DNA from: Hemileia vastatrix
Taxonomy: Eukaryota; Basidiomycota; Pucciniomycetes; Pucciniales; Zaghouaniaceae
Length of the DNA: 64,000 bases
Direction of reading: 5' to 3'
NCBI GenBank assembly: GCA_030280995.1
Contig: JASXTE010000012.1
Coordinates: 9,275,001-9,339,000, forward strand
Positions 53,764 through 63,459 of this stretch are shown here, one piece after another (the first letter of the stretch is position 1; every line of letters starts with the position of its first letter). A program made the translations under genes and the position numbers. A model generated the notes under the pieces. That model was given only the letters and a program-made list of their open reading frames with translations, was not told the DNA's origin and ran no database searches.

Positions 53764-54881
53764 TGTGGTAGCCTAAAGTTTAGTACGGCACCTAAATATG
53801 TAAATGGAGTTATTACGGCGTGCAAGATTGGCGTTATTATTTTTTATAAAAAGGGTTTTATTTAATTTATTGGAGTTTAAAATATGAAGAAATTGGTCAC
53901 GAGCGAATGCCTACACAAATACAATTTATTTTACGGAGAAAACTTATTTTTACGGTCTGAAAAATTTATAAGTATCAAGTCAAGTCACTCAAGAACCTTG
54001 GGAAATTTTCCCAGAATTTTTACTATTTTTCTTATATTTTTAAATGAATTTTAAAGTTTTATAGAAATATTTACGTTTTCAAAAATTACTTAACTTTGAT
54101 GAATTTTCACGGGGTAATTAGAGCTGCGCAGACTACAAAAATTAGTTTGGTACGTAAAGGGGAAGTAGCTCTATTATGTGTAATTTTTGTAGATTTTTTA
54201 TTATGGTTTTAAGGTTCTAAATTGAGTCCGGAAGTCCGGACGGACTCCGTACAGACTCCGTTTCGACTCCGTACGGACTCCGTACGGGCTCCGGATTGAC
54301 TCTGGAAGAGCTCTGGAGGGGAAAACTTAGGCACGTGACTAGGAATACTTAAGCGCTTCTCAAACTCGAAATTGAGGGGGGGACACATCATACAGCTTAA
54401 TCTTTAACCACCACGGTCTCATTTTTTATTACTCAACAAATTAAATAAATTGTAATACCCTTATAACTTTATATTTTATATATAACATTTTAAAAATACT
54501 ACTCAACAATTTAAATAACACTTCATATAGGGTATCTTTAGAAAGGTCTTCATCACTGGGACTTGATTATTGCTGTCTCATAAAAATTTAAATTATTATA
54601 AAAACATAAAAGTCAATCTTTTCAGATCTTTCACTGGTACACCTTAATTGTTGTTATCAGTATTTCTTTCCTCAACAGCCACGATCATTTAATCTCAATA
54701 AGCGTTAATTATTTTAGAGTTTCATTATTTTTATCAATCAGATTCAAGTAGATTGGTTAGCTTAGTGATTTAGAATTCCCATTTTGTTATTTTTATTGGA
54801 AGGACAGGGTTTTCAGCTAAATCCACATATCTCCTCCGGATTCTGCTTACAGCAAGGCGACTGTAAGAGTTTACCTTACCA
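53764..54881 (+). repeat. 5' LTR of the type-2 element
   Basis: It begins TGTGGTAGCC and ends TTACCA. It contains a CG-rich run of short repeats (GGACTCCGTAC, AGACTCCGTTTC and similar) at 54215-54310, which has lost its CG sites in the older LTRs at 16.5 and 17.7 kb. A transcription start is expected in this LTR, but I see no clear TATA box. Confidence 0.88.
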
Positions 54882-54885
54882 TAGT

Positions 54886-54902
54886 TGGCGCCCAACATGG
54901 GG
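54886..54902 (+). promoter_or_regulatory. Primer-binding site of the type-2 element
   Basis: TGGCGCCCAACATGGGG lies 4 nt after the LTR end. It begins with TGG, complementary to a tRNA CCA end, and resembles sites that pair with lysine tRNA in other retroelements. The tRNA is inferred. The leader continues to 55058 and shows direct repeats of TAGCCTGCAAGAGGCTT type. Confidence 0.8.
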
Positions 54903-55058
54903 TACGATTTCTCTAGCTTTCTTTAAAGACTTACTTGGATCAAGAACGTTCTTAGCCTGCAAGAGGCTTATTTTCTGGAACTCTAATTGGATTTTTGTTA
55001 TTGGCCTGCAAGAGGCTTGTTATTTTAACGGTTGTTAACGCTTTTCTTATGTTTTGGG

Positions 55059-56240
55059 ATGTCTTCTACTAGTGGAACTGCTGTGTTGGCTGCTGGTGTA
55101 CCTGTTAGGGCATCAGTAAGGATTGTATCTTGGGTTGGGCCCAAGTTTTCTGGAGATGATTTAGAAGGATTTTTACATAGGTATGAAACTGCAGCTGTGA
55201 TTGATGGTGCTTTACCTTTGGATATGGTGAAGCAGATTAGGTTCTTTATTTTGGACAGAGAGGTGGAAAAGGAGGTTATTTCTATGGATGGTTATAAAGA
55301 TCAAGATTGGAGAAAGCTCAAGATGGAAATGGGAAAAAGGTGGCCAAAAGTTTATTCATTGGAGGATCTAAAGGATATAGCTAGGAAATGGGAATCAAAA
55401 GGAGGTGTAACATCTCTGCATCAGTATCATCAGTTTATGGTTGAATTTCAGGTGGTTCTGGATTATTTGTTGGAGTATGAAATTTTATTTCATGATAATG
55501 CATCAAAGTATATTTTTTGGGATGCTATGGGGGAAAAGGTTAAGAAAGATATTTTGATGGTGCTTATTAATGCGAATTTAATGAAGGATCTTCCCGATGG
55601 AGAAACTAGGATTCCTGGTATGGAGGTGCTAAAGAAGGTTATTTTGGAACATCTGGATACTCATAACTCTGTTGATTTGGACTCTGGAGAAGACACTGAG
55701 GTCGCTCAAGAGATAGAAGAGGATGGTTTAAAAGAACTAGTTTCTGGTGAAATTTTGGATTCAGCCATTCCTGAAGATTTTGTCCAGCCTGAAGATATTA
55801 TTTTTGTTGACTCTTCTGTTTGGAAAGAAGAGATTTTTGAAGATGAAGATATTGTTTTCATTAATGACAAAATTTTGGATGATGGGGATAATTTTGTGTT
55901 GAATGATTTGGAATCGGATTTAGAGGATTTTTCGCCTCAGTTTTTCTCTTCAGAAGCAGAGACTGTCTGCAATGAAGATATGGATATGGTGGATTTGTTA
56001 CAATCTCAGGGAGAGATTGTTAAGGAGGATATGGTTTTCCCTGCACTAATAAAGAGTGTAGTGGTATTTGATAATAGAGTGCATAAATTGGATGCACTCA
56101 TATTTTGGAAAAGGGTTGTTTATTTTTTATGTCCAATGGTAGGACAAATTATGGGGGTTTATTTTTGGGTTTTATGGAATCGGTGGATAAGCCCTTGGGG
56201 CAAAATTATGGATTATCTCCAGGGGATATCAAGAATTTAG
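55059..56240 (+). CDS. Gag of the type-2 element, 393 aa, no zinc knuckle
   Basis: The ATG at 55059 (MSSTSGTAVLAAG) is preferred over upstream in-frame codons because copy C has an ATG in the same context (18479). Residues about 30-110 show the Gag pattern W-x-G-P-K-F-S-G-D-D-L-E-G-F-L-H-R-Y, then VKQIRFFI and GYKDQDWRKLKMEMGKRW. A helical capsid-like part follows to about 215 (LDTHNSVDLDSGED), then a long acidic tail and a hydrophobic, Trp-rich C-terminus. I see no C-x2-C-x4-H-x4-C knuckle, which most Ty3/gypsy Gags have, so RNA binding must be by another part. It ends with TAG at 56238, 2 nt before a hairpin, and pol starts 56 nt later in another frame. Confidence 0.88.
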   Translation: MSSTSGTAVLAAGVPVRASVRIVSWVGPKFSGDDLEGFLHRYETAAVIDGALPLDMVKQIRFFILDREVEKEVISMDGYKDQDWRKLKMEMGKRWPKVYSLEDLKDIARKWESKGGVTSLHQYHQFMVEFQVVLDYLLEYEILFHDNASKYIFWDAMGEKVKKDILMVLINANLMKDLPDGETRIPGMEVLKKVILEHLDTHNSVDLDSGEDTEVAQEIEEDGLKELVSGEILDSAIPEDFVQPEDIIFVDSSVWKEEIFEDEDIVFINDKILDDGDNFVLNDLESDLEDFSPQFFSSEAETVCNEDMDMVDLLQSQGEIVKEDMVFPALIKSVVVFDNRVHKLDALIFWKRVVYFLCPMVGQIMGVYFWVLWNRWISPWGKIMDYLQGISRI

Positions 56241-56242
56241 TT

Positions 56243-56263
56243 CCTCCGAAATGAGGATAAACT
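56243..56263 (+). promoter_or_regulatory. Hairpin module at the gag-pol junction
   Basis: CCTC (56243), a 6-nt loop CGAAAT, GAGG, A, then TAAACT. It starts 2 nt after the gag stop and is conserved in copy C (19671-19691) with loop CAAAAT. The site suggests a role in reinitiation or other recoding to express pol, which lies in a different frame. That role is inference. Confidence 0.7.
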
Positions 56264-56610
56264 ACCTAAACTCGGCTGAAATTTTTTTTTATTGTTATGT
56301 CTTCAATTTATTCAGGATTCAAATTATTATGGATGCCCTCATTTTTTGGGGTAGCAGGGGCTGATCACTCTAATGTTGTAATCTCTCCTCAGGATGAGAT
56401 CCCGGATTGCAATAGGTCAGCTCACTTGGAGATAATTCAAGTGGATTCTCAATTATTTTCTGTTAATATTACTTTGGAGTGCAAATATGTTATGGACTTT
56501 TCTATATGTTTATTGGATTTACCCGGTTTTTCTATTAAATTTAAAAATGGTGAAAAAGGCAAAATGGGCCAAATCAGGTTGGATAAAAATTGGAAGGGTA
56601 TGTTTTATGG

Positions 56611-56782
56611 CCTCCAGCAAGAGGTTAAACTGCAATTATCTCCTTCTATTTTGGACCTCCAGCAAGAGGGTAAACTGCAAATATCACATCAAAATACGAT
56701 AAAAAATCTCAGTATAATTAAAACTCAAAAAAATAATTTTTGTGAAAATTCAATTCCGGTCCTCCAGCAAGAGGTTAAACTG
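56611..56782 (+). repeat. Three in-frame hairpin modules in the pol N-terminal region
   Basis: Units at 56611-56632, 56656-56677 and 56761-56782 each read CCTC, CAGCAA, GAGG, one base, TAAACTG, and all encode LQQE-V/G-KL in the pol frame. They sit where a protease would be expected. Copy C keeps damaged versions at 33015 and 33125. Confidence 0.85.
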
Positions 56783-58761
56783 CCGACTTTCTTTACAGGT
56801 GATTTAATGTTGGATAAGGGAAGCAAAGGTGTTGGAAAATCTGTTTATAAATTAGACAAGGGAAAGGAGAAAAGGGTAAAATTTAAAAATAAAATAAAAT
56901 ATTTTTCTAATTTTTCTTATTCCGATTCTGGCGATGAAGAAGATTCATTTGATGAAAGTTTTAATGGCGATACAAAAGAAAATCTTTTACCTCAAGTTTA
57001 TTTAGATGTGGACGCAGCCAAATATAAGAAGGTAGCAAATAAAGTTCGACCTATTAATGAACCGCTACCTGCTGAATTAAATCCACCTTTGAGAAGACCA
57101 AGGTTATCAAGAGATCCTTATGAAATTCCCTTGCTAAAGAATCCGCCTGAATTTTCTGAGACGTCAAGAATCACTTTTGAGAGACTGGGTGTTGTTAATT
57201 TTGGACCTGATGGTTGGTTGTCTGGAGAAGAGAAGAAGTTGTTGTTGGATGTGATAGTCAAGCGAGAGAAGGCCATTGCTTTTGTAGAAGAGGAGAGGGG
57301 TGTGTTGAAGCATTCCTATGGGGAGCCTTACAAGATTCCTGTGGTATGTCATGAACCGTGGCAGCAGAAACCGATTCCTATTCCAGCTGCATTGAAAGAA
57401 GCTTATATCGAAGTTGTCAGAGAACGGATACGCACTGGACTGTATGAGCAATCAACATCAAGTTATTCTAGTCCGGTATTTTGTATCAAGAAACCGAATG
57501 GCAAGCTTAGAGTTGTTCATGATCTTAGGGAATTAAATAGGGTTACAATAAAGGATGCTGGGATACCGCCTAGTGCTGAGGAGTTTGTGGAAGCGTTTGC
57601 AGGGAGAGTGTGTTATGGTTTGGGAGATATTATGGGTGGATATGATGAGAGAGAGTTACATCTGGACTCAAGACCTCTCACTACATTCGATACACCACTT
57701 GGACGTTTACAGTTAACAAGATTACCTCAAGGAGCAACAAATTCAGTTGCAGTTTATCAAGCTCAGATGGCTTGGATCCTTCAAGATGAAATTCCACAAT
57801 ATGCTGGAATATTTATAGATGATGGAGGAATTAAGGGACCAACAACCGACTATGATAACCAGGTGTTGGAAGAGAATCCCGGGATACGCAAATTCATTTG
57901 GGAGTTTGCAATTACTTTAGAAAGAATCTTGTTTCGAATTGAAGAGGCTGGTTTAACTATTTCAGGTTCAAAATTTTCATGGTGTGTGCCAGCCTTAGAA
58001 ATATTAGGCCATGTGGTATGTAGAGAGGGTAGGATTATGTCCAAGAAGAAAGTTAACAAAATTCAGTCCTGGCCAAGACCCAATAATACGACCGAAGTTA
58101 GAGGGTTTTTAGGCGTTTGCGTATATGTTAGAATGTTTATCAAGGACTTTTCTTCATTGGCAGCTCCATTGAGACGGTTAACGAGAAAGGATGCAGACTG
58201 GGAGTGGGATGAAGAGTGTGAGAAGGCGTTTGTGAAGTTGAAGGAGGTTGTGGGGAAGGATTTAGTCCTGCACAAGTTGGATTATGGAAAAGATGCTGGC
58301 AGAATTTATTTAGCAGTTGATTCAAGTCAGATTGCAGCTGGGGCGGTTTTGTCTCAGATGGATAAAGCTGGTTACATCAGGCCAGTTAGGTATGAATCTG
58401 TAGTATTTACTGAGGTCGAATCAAGATATTCTCAACCAAAATTGGAATTATGTGGTGTGGCGAAAATACTGAAGAAACTTCAGCATATTTTGTGGGGGCA
58501 ACATTTTGAGTTGCAAGTGGATGCGAAATCGTTAATCCAGATGATTAATTCCCCAAGTTTACCGAACGCACCCATGACAAGATGGGTAGCTTTTATTCAA
58601 CATTTTTCGTTTGATTTAGTTCATAAGCCTGGCAAAACTTTTACTATGCCAGATGGTTTATCAAGGAGACCACCCACTGAAGAAGATTCGGACTCAGAAG
58701 AGTTTGATGAAGATATACCTATTATCAAAGCCAGCACTAAAGGAGCTGAAGACTTTCCATA

Positions 58762-58841
58762 CCTCCCCCATGAGGTTAAACTGGCAGGACTATTGTGTTT
58801 AGATTATGATGATGATGACCTCCACCAAGAGGATAAACTGG
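58762..58841 (+). repeat. Two in-frame hairpin modules in the pol tether
   Basis: 58762-58784 has CCTC, CCCCAT, GAGG, T, TAAACTGG. 58819-58841 has CCTC, CACCAA, GAGG, A, TAAACTGG. They encode LPHEVKL and LHQEDKL. Copy C has damaged counterparts at about 35148 and 35200, and the type-3 element has a diverged set at 10862-11098. Confidence 0.85.
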
Positions 58842-60474
58842 AAAATAGTTTTTATGTTAAAAAAGGTGTTGAAAAAGGTGTAGATAAATTCGGCAGAGAG
58901 GAGGTAGAAGAAGATGTGGTGTATGTAGAGGAAGATGGATTGGTAGTGTGGGATAGTAGTAAATTAAGGAATGGTGTATATGTTGGAGAATTAGAGAATT
59001 TAAATAAAAAGGTGGATAAAGAGAAAGAGGTATTTTTGAATACGGTTTTCGAAGGATCCAAAGGTTCAGAAGAAAAACGTCGACATAGCTCGATTAAAAA
59101 TTTATTTAGGGGTCAACGATTATTGGCTCATTCATGTGCAGGTGATATTGGTGATAGAGAAGTCCCTATTGATGTTATATTATTCGATTTTCAAGATGAA
59201 GTCTGGGGTCAGACTGGTTTTTATTTTTTGTTAGTCAAATATTTGTTGACTTTAGAGAGGCCAGAAGATTGTGAAGACAATGAATGGGTGGCTATCAAGA
59301 GGAAGTCATCTACGTTTTACCTATCTGGTCGACGTTTAATGAGGAGGAGGTATCCAAATCCTCAAGTAGTTATAACTCAACAGAAGGGGCAAGAATTAGT
59401 TTTGAAATCACTGCATGAAGATCTCAGGCATAGAGGTGTTGGAGAAACATTTAGAAGAATTTCTGATTGATTTTGGTGGCCTGGCATGAAGATGGCTGTT
59501 AAACAGTGGGTTCAGTCATGCAAAGAATGTCAAAGACAAAGTTATTTAAGGCCAAAAGAACCTGGACGCGCGACCGGTGAATATACGCTCTTTGGAAGAG
59601 TTAGTTTAGATGCCGTTCATATAAAAGAGGGACGGTATAAATATTTAATTGTGGCCAGAGATGATTTATCTGGTTGGGTAGAGGCAGCGCCTCTTATTAA
59701 TTTAACTGCCAAAAATGTGGCAGAATTTTTTTTGAATAATTGGGTATATAGGTATGGGGTGATGAAGTTGGTAACGGTAGATGGAGGTCCTGAATTTGGG
59801 ACAGAGTTTAAAGAGGCCGTATTGAAAGTTGGATCAAAGGTTAGGGTAGCAACCCCATATTATCCTGAAGCTGAAGGCATGGTTGAAAGAGGGCATCAAG
59901 TTATTAAGGATGCTTTAGTTAAAATGTGTGGGACAAGTGCCGAAAAGTGGAGGCACTATTTACCTTTAGTTTTATTTTCTGATCAAATCACTGCCAAAAG
60001 GACGACCGGATTTTCACCTTATGAACTTGTTTTTGGACAGAAAGCAGTTTTACCGGTTGATTTAGAAGCTGAATCATATCTTGGAGTTGACTGGGGCACA
60101 GTCAAAACTACTGAAGAATTATTGTGTGCAAGAATGATGCAGCTAGAAAAGAAAGAAGAATATTTAGAAAAGGCATATTCGCGGATGATGAAGATCCGAA
60201 ATCAATCAGTCAGATATTGGGATGAGCGGTTGGCACATCGATTAAGGAAACCTTTGAACCCAGGAGATATGGTCCTGGTGTATAATAGGAGTTTGGAAAG
60301 TCAGTGGGGAAAGATGTTTGCAGATAGGTGGAATGGACCGTATAAAATCAAGGAGCAAGTTTCCGGCGGTTCATATGTGCTAGAAGAGTTGGATGGAGTA
60401 GTATTAAAGAAGAGGGTAGCAGCCGATCAAGTGAAAAGGTTCTATCCTAGAGGCACCAGGAGTGCCGAAGTCTT

Positions 60475-60690
60475 CCTCCGCAATGAGGATAAACTATGAA
60501 TTTTCTTAAATTTTATCAACTCCGAAATGAGGATAAACTAAAATTTTAATGACTTTTATTAAATTTATTCCTCCGCAATGAGGATAAACTATGACATTTA
60601 TGAAATTTTATGGACGAACTCCAAAATGAGGATAAACTACAATTTTAATGACTTTTATTAAATTTATTCCTCCGCAACGAGTATAAACTA
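60475..60690 (+). repeat. Hairpin modules at the pol end and just after it
   Basis: Units lie at 60475 (CCTC/GAGG, inside the last codons, encoding LRNEDKL), 60519 (ACTC/GAGG), 60570 (CCTC/GAGG), 60618 (ACTC/GAGG) and 60669 (CCTC/GAGT). Each is followed by one base and TAAACT. The spacing is about 45-52 bp, with a shared linker ATTTTAATGACTTTTATTAA in two of them. A GGCAC/GTGCC hairpin at 60452-60466 precedes them and keeps its stem in the copy at 38402. Confidence 0.85.
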
Positions 60691-60859
60691 TCTTCTTATT
60701 TTTATCAAAAATACTTTACTATCGTTACACTGCATATGGGCAACAAAACTGTGATGAAACATAACGAAATACGAGAAAACCTTCATTGAAAATTTTCAAA
60801 ATTTAAAATTCTTAAAATATGGGTGAAGATAGTGTTGGAAAAATTTTAAAATTTATTGG

Positions 60860-61365
60860 AAGAAGTGTTCACAGGGGAACCTTCTTAATTAAATATTGGC
60901 AAGTGTGGGGGTAATTGATGGGCTGGCTGCTCTATACACAATTACCCCATAATGTTCGTTTCCAAAATTTTCCCTGTTTCTAGTTGAATCCTGGCTTTGT
61001 CTTTTAATTTTAGGAAGTCCACTAAGACTATAAACTGGAACGAATCAAGAGACACCGCTCTCAACGCCGGATTCAAGATTCTTTTATTTTATTTTGTTTT
61101 TGATTTTTTATATGTTAGATTGTGATTTCTTTTCTTTAATATATATTATGAATTATTGTAAAGGTGATGCTCACTGGTGGTCTCAAATCATTTTTATAAA
61201 TTGGAGGGAGCCCACCCAGTGATCATCATTATAAAAATTATCTTCTAAAAACTTTCATTTATTTTCTTTTCTTTTCAATTTCTCAAAATTGTGTAACCAC
61301 ATCAAGTTGCACTTGGATGTGGGTATGATGTCGAGGGTACGGCTCATCAAATGGCCGGGGGGCAT
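60860..61365 (+). other. Conserved, structured 3' module of type-2 elements
   Basis: It is non-coding but conserved in three copies (also 37080-37612 and 38700-39255). Inverted arms visible are GGGGTAATTG (60908) with CAATTACCCC (60940), TCACTGGTGG with CCACCCAGTGA (61169 and 61211), and CACATCAAG with CTTGGATGTG (61293). A hairpin module AGTC, CACTAA, GACT, A, TAAACTGG lies at 61016-61038. Possible roles are 3' end processing, packaging or translation control (inference). 60691-60859 shows nothing else. Confidence 0.75.
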
Positions 61366-61377
61366 CTTTTAAAATTT

Positions 61378-61380
<3 letters not shown>

Positions 61381-61410
<30 letters not shown>

Positions 61411-61742
61411 TTTATTACTTTTTTATTTTTCTTTTCACATTCGTTTATCTTTCTTTAAAAATTAAATTTTAACTTTTATTTCAAAACTATCTTTTTTTTT
61501 AAAAAAAAAAAATTATTAAAATTAAAAAAAAATAAATAAATAAAAAAAAAAAATTTTATTACTTTTTTATTTTTCTTTTCACATTCGTTTATCTTTCTTT
61601 AAAAATTAAATTTTAACTTTTATTTCAAAACTATCTTTTTTTTAAAAAAAAAAAATTATTAAAATTAAAAAAAAATAAATAAATAAAAAAAAAAAAAAAA
61701 ATCTTTTATTTTAAATGGTAAAAAAAAAATAATAATAATAAT

Positions 61743-61773
<31 letters not shown>

Positions 61774-61800
61774 TAAAAATAAGAAATAAATAATAAAAGG
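61381..61800. repeat. Low-complexity A/T region with a 144-bp tandem duplication
   Basis: A poly-A run is followed by a unit (TTTATTACTTTTTTATTTTTC...CACATTCGTTTATC...) that starts at 61411 and again at 61555. An A-rich (AATAAAAATA)n tract runs to 61800. Such sequence is error-prone in assembly. Confidence 0.85.
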
Positions 61801-61883
61801 TATTTTAGTTTTAGGTAGTTTAGATGTTTATATTTTATTTTTCAAACATTATTCAAGAAAGCTACATACCAGGAAGAACACCA

Positions 61884-62897
61884 TCAAGGGTTGTTATCTT
61901 TTGAAGAATCGAAATTAGAAAATTTAGAAGGACCTTGATTGATTTCCTGGGATTCGAATCTTATTTCACGGTCACGATAGTGTTGAAGCCAGTTGGCTAT
62001 TTTGAAAAGGTCTCTTAACAGTTGCTCTCTCATCCAAGATTCTGATCTATCAGAGGGCGGGTATCGTTGGAAATAAGCGATAAGCTTATTAAAATTAGCA
62101 AAAAGCTTTTCAGACACTAGGTGAATTGGAACTCTAGGGAAGCTTGGATTAGGTTCTGGTAGTTCATAAGCAGAATATGAAATTTGAGAACCGGTGGACG
62201 CTTATCAAATTAAAATATCAGCAAATTAAAACCTGAAGATTAAGAAAATAAAAAGAGACAACTAACCTGTGTCAACACTATCATGATCATAGATAAATGG
62301 CTTACTTGGTAATGGAGTGGGATTTTTTATGTTTAGAAAAGGATTTTTTATTTTTGATAGATGAGGAGGACTGGTGTTGGATTTGGTGTTTGAAGTAGAT
62401 GTTCTGGGCCTTTTGGATGATACAAGAGAAGATGAAGACTGCTGGCTATTATAGGACATTTTGTGCTTCAAGATGTTGGAAGAAGGAGAAGAATTGTTAG
62501 AAGGTTGAAGCATGGCCTTGGGAGCAGCAAGAGTTCTTGGGGGACTAGCAGCAAGTCTAGATTGGAGAGAAGGACCCAGAGGATTAGGTGATGGAGAAAG
62601 ATTTAAATAGGCTGATGGAGAAAAAGGGATGGGATCTTTAGAGGTTGATGGAATAGGGGGTGGAGTAGAAGGTGAAGAAGAAGGAAGAGGTTTGCAGAAG
62701 GTGGCGAAGCTAGTAGCAGTGATGGGGAAAGAACCACAGTTCAAGCCAGAACATTTTCTTTTCTTCTCATAGCAGGATAAACAGGCCCTGTTATAAGTGT
62801 GCTTTTGCCAGTTAAAAGAGAAGATACATTCCCTATGGGTGAAGGCACAGTATTTGCAAGATTGATCAGCTGAAGCAATGAAGTCAGAAGGTTTCAT
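61884..62897 (-). CDS. Antisense two-exon gene in the type-2 3' region, Cys-rich protein
   Basis: Exon 1 runs from ATG 62897 to 62267. Intron 62201-62266 (66 nt; donor GTTAGT, acceptor ATAAG, CTGAT branch-like site). Exon 2 runs from 62200 to the TGA at 61884. The splice keeps the frame (VDTA-STGSQISYSAYELPE). The N-terminus has two Cys clusters, CKYCAFTHREC and CLSCYEKKRKC, the second like half of a fungal Zn2Cys6 domain. A Ser/Pro-rich middle with a possible nuclear signal (SSKRPR) follows, then an exon-2 helical region (LLRDLFKIANWLQHYRD). A relic of exon 2 at 37951 supports it as a family trait. The function is unknown; a zinc-binding, nucleic-acid-binding regulator is a guess. Confidence 0.65.
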
Positions 62898-62991
62898 CTT
62901 GTTAGGAGATATTTTTTTGAAGAAGAAAACTTGAAACTAGGATGAAGAAAGCTGGTGGCAAAATCTGGGTTCAAGGATAGAGAAGTTGTTA

Positions 62992-63459
62992 GGTCCACCA
63001 AGACCTTAAACTGGACTATTATCAAGTGTTGGGTCCACCATGACCTTAAACTGGATTTCTTATCGATTAAATGTTTGGTCCACCATGACTTTAAACTGGT
63101 AGTTCATTCATTGTTTAGTCCACTATGACTTTAAACTAGAAAATTAATATCTGCAGGATAATTCAACATTCATTGGACCACTATGGCCTTATACTGGATT
63201 ACTTGTCGATCAAATGTTTGGTCCACTATGACATTAAACTGGATTATCAAATTTATTCAATCTTTGGTCAAGCCTAGGCCTTAATTAGGAATATTTCAAG
63301 TTATTTATGCACCTAAACGATCTTTGGTCCACCAAGACCATAAACTGGCAATCGATTATATGTTTGGTCCACCAAGACTTTAAACTGGAATGTCAATCTT
63401 GTTTGGATAACTCAATTCAATCTTTTAATTTATCACTGTCCACTAAGACTCTAAACTGG
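62992..63459 (+). repeat. Hairpin-TAAACTGG array upstream of the antisense gene
   Basis: Ten or so units at mostly 40-58 bp spacing. GGTC/GACC perfect at 62992, 63032 and 63326; GGTC/GACT (one G-T pair) at 63077 and 63366; AGTC/GACT perfect at 63117. Weakened units are at 63175, 63220, 63266 and 63437. Loops are CACCAA, CACCAT, CACTAT or CACTAA. All but the damaged ones end in TAAACTGG. The array is non-coding in either strand and lies 95 bp upstream of the antisense ATG. Confidence 0.9.

Larger units (their letters stand above)
56297..60499 (+). pseudogene. Pol of the type-2 element, one nonsense codon, no protease seen
   Basis: 1400 codons in one frame from ATG 56297, broken only by TGA at 59468-59470 (RISD*FWWPGMK), where copy C has an Arg codon. 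Residues about 1-330 contain no D-S/T-G protease motif. Instead they hold three LQQE(V/G)KL repeats (56611, 56656, 56761) and acidic stretches. RT follows (GKLRVVHDLRELNRVTIKDAG, FAGRVCYGLGD, FIDDGGIKG near residue 508), then RNase H (AVDSSQIAAGAV, ESRYSQPKLELCG, MPDGLSRR). The tether has LPHEVKL and LHQEDKL. The integrase HHCC finger spans the stop, and its D-D-E is at SLDAVHIKEG, TVDGGPEFG and EGMVERGHQVIKD. A GPY/F-type module (WNGPYKI, near 1347) follows. There is no chromodomain. The stop may be a recent mutation. Confidence 0.93.

Noticed and set aside
62992..63459. Regularly spaced short repeats resembling a CRISPR array
   Set aside because: Repeats are short, vary in the stem, have unequal spacing and occur also inside coding sequence of a eukaryotic retrotransposon. 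No cas genes.
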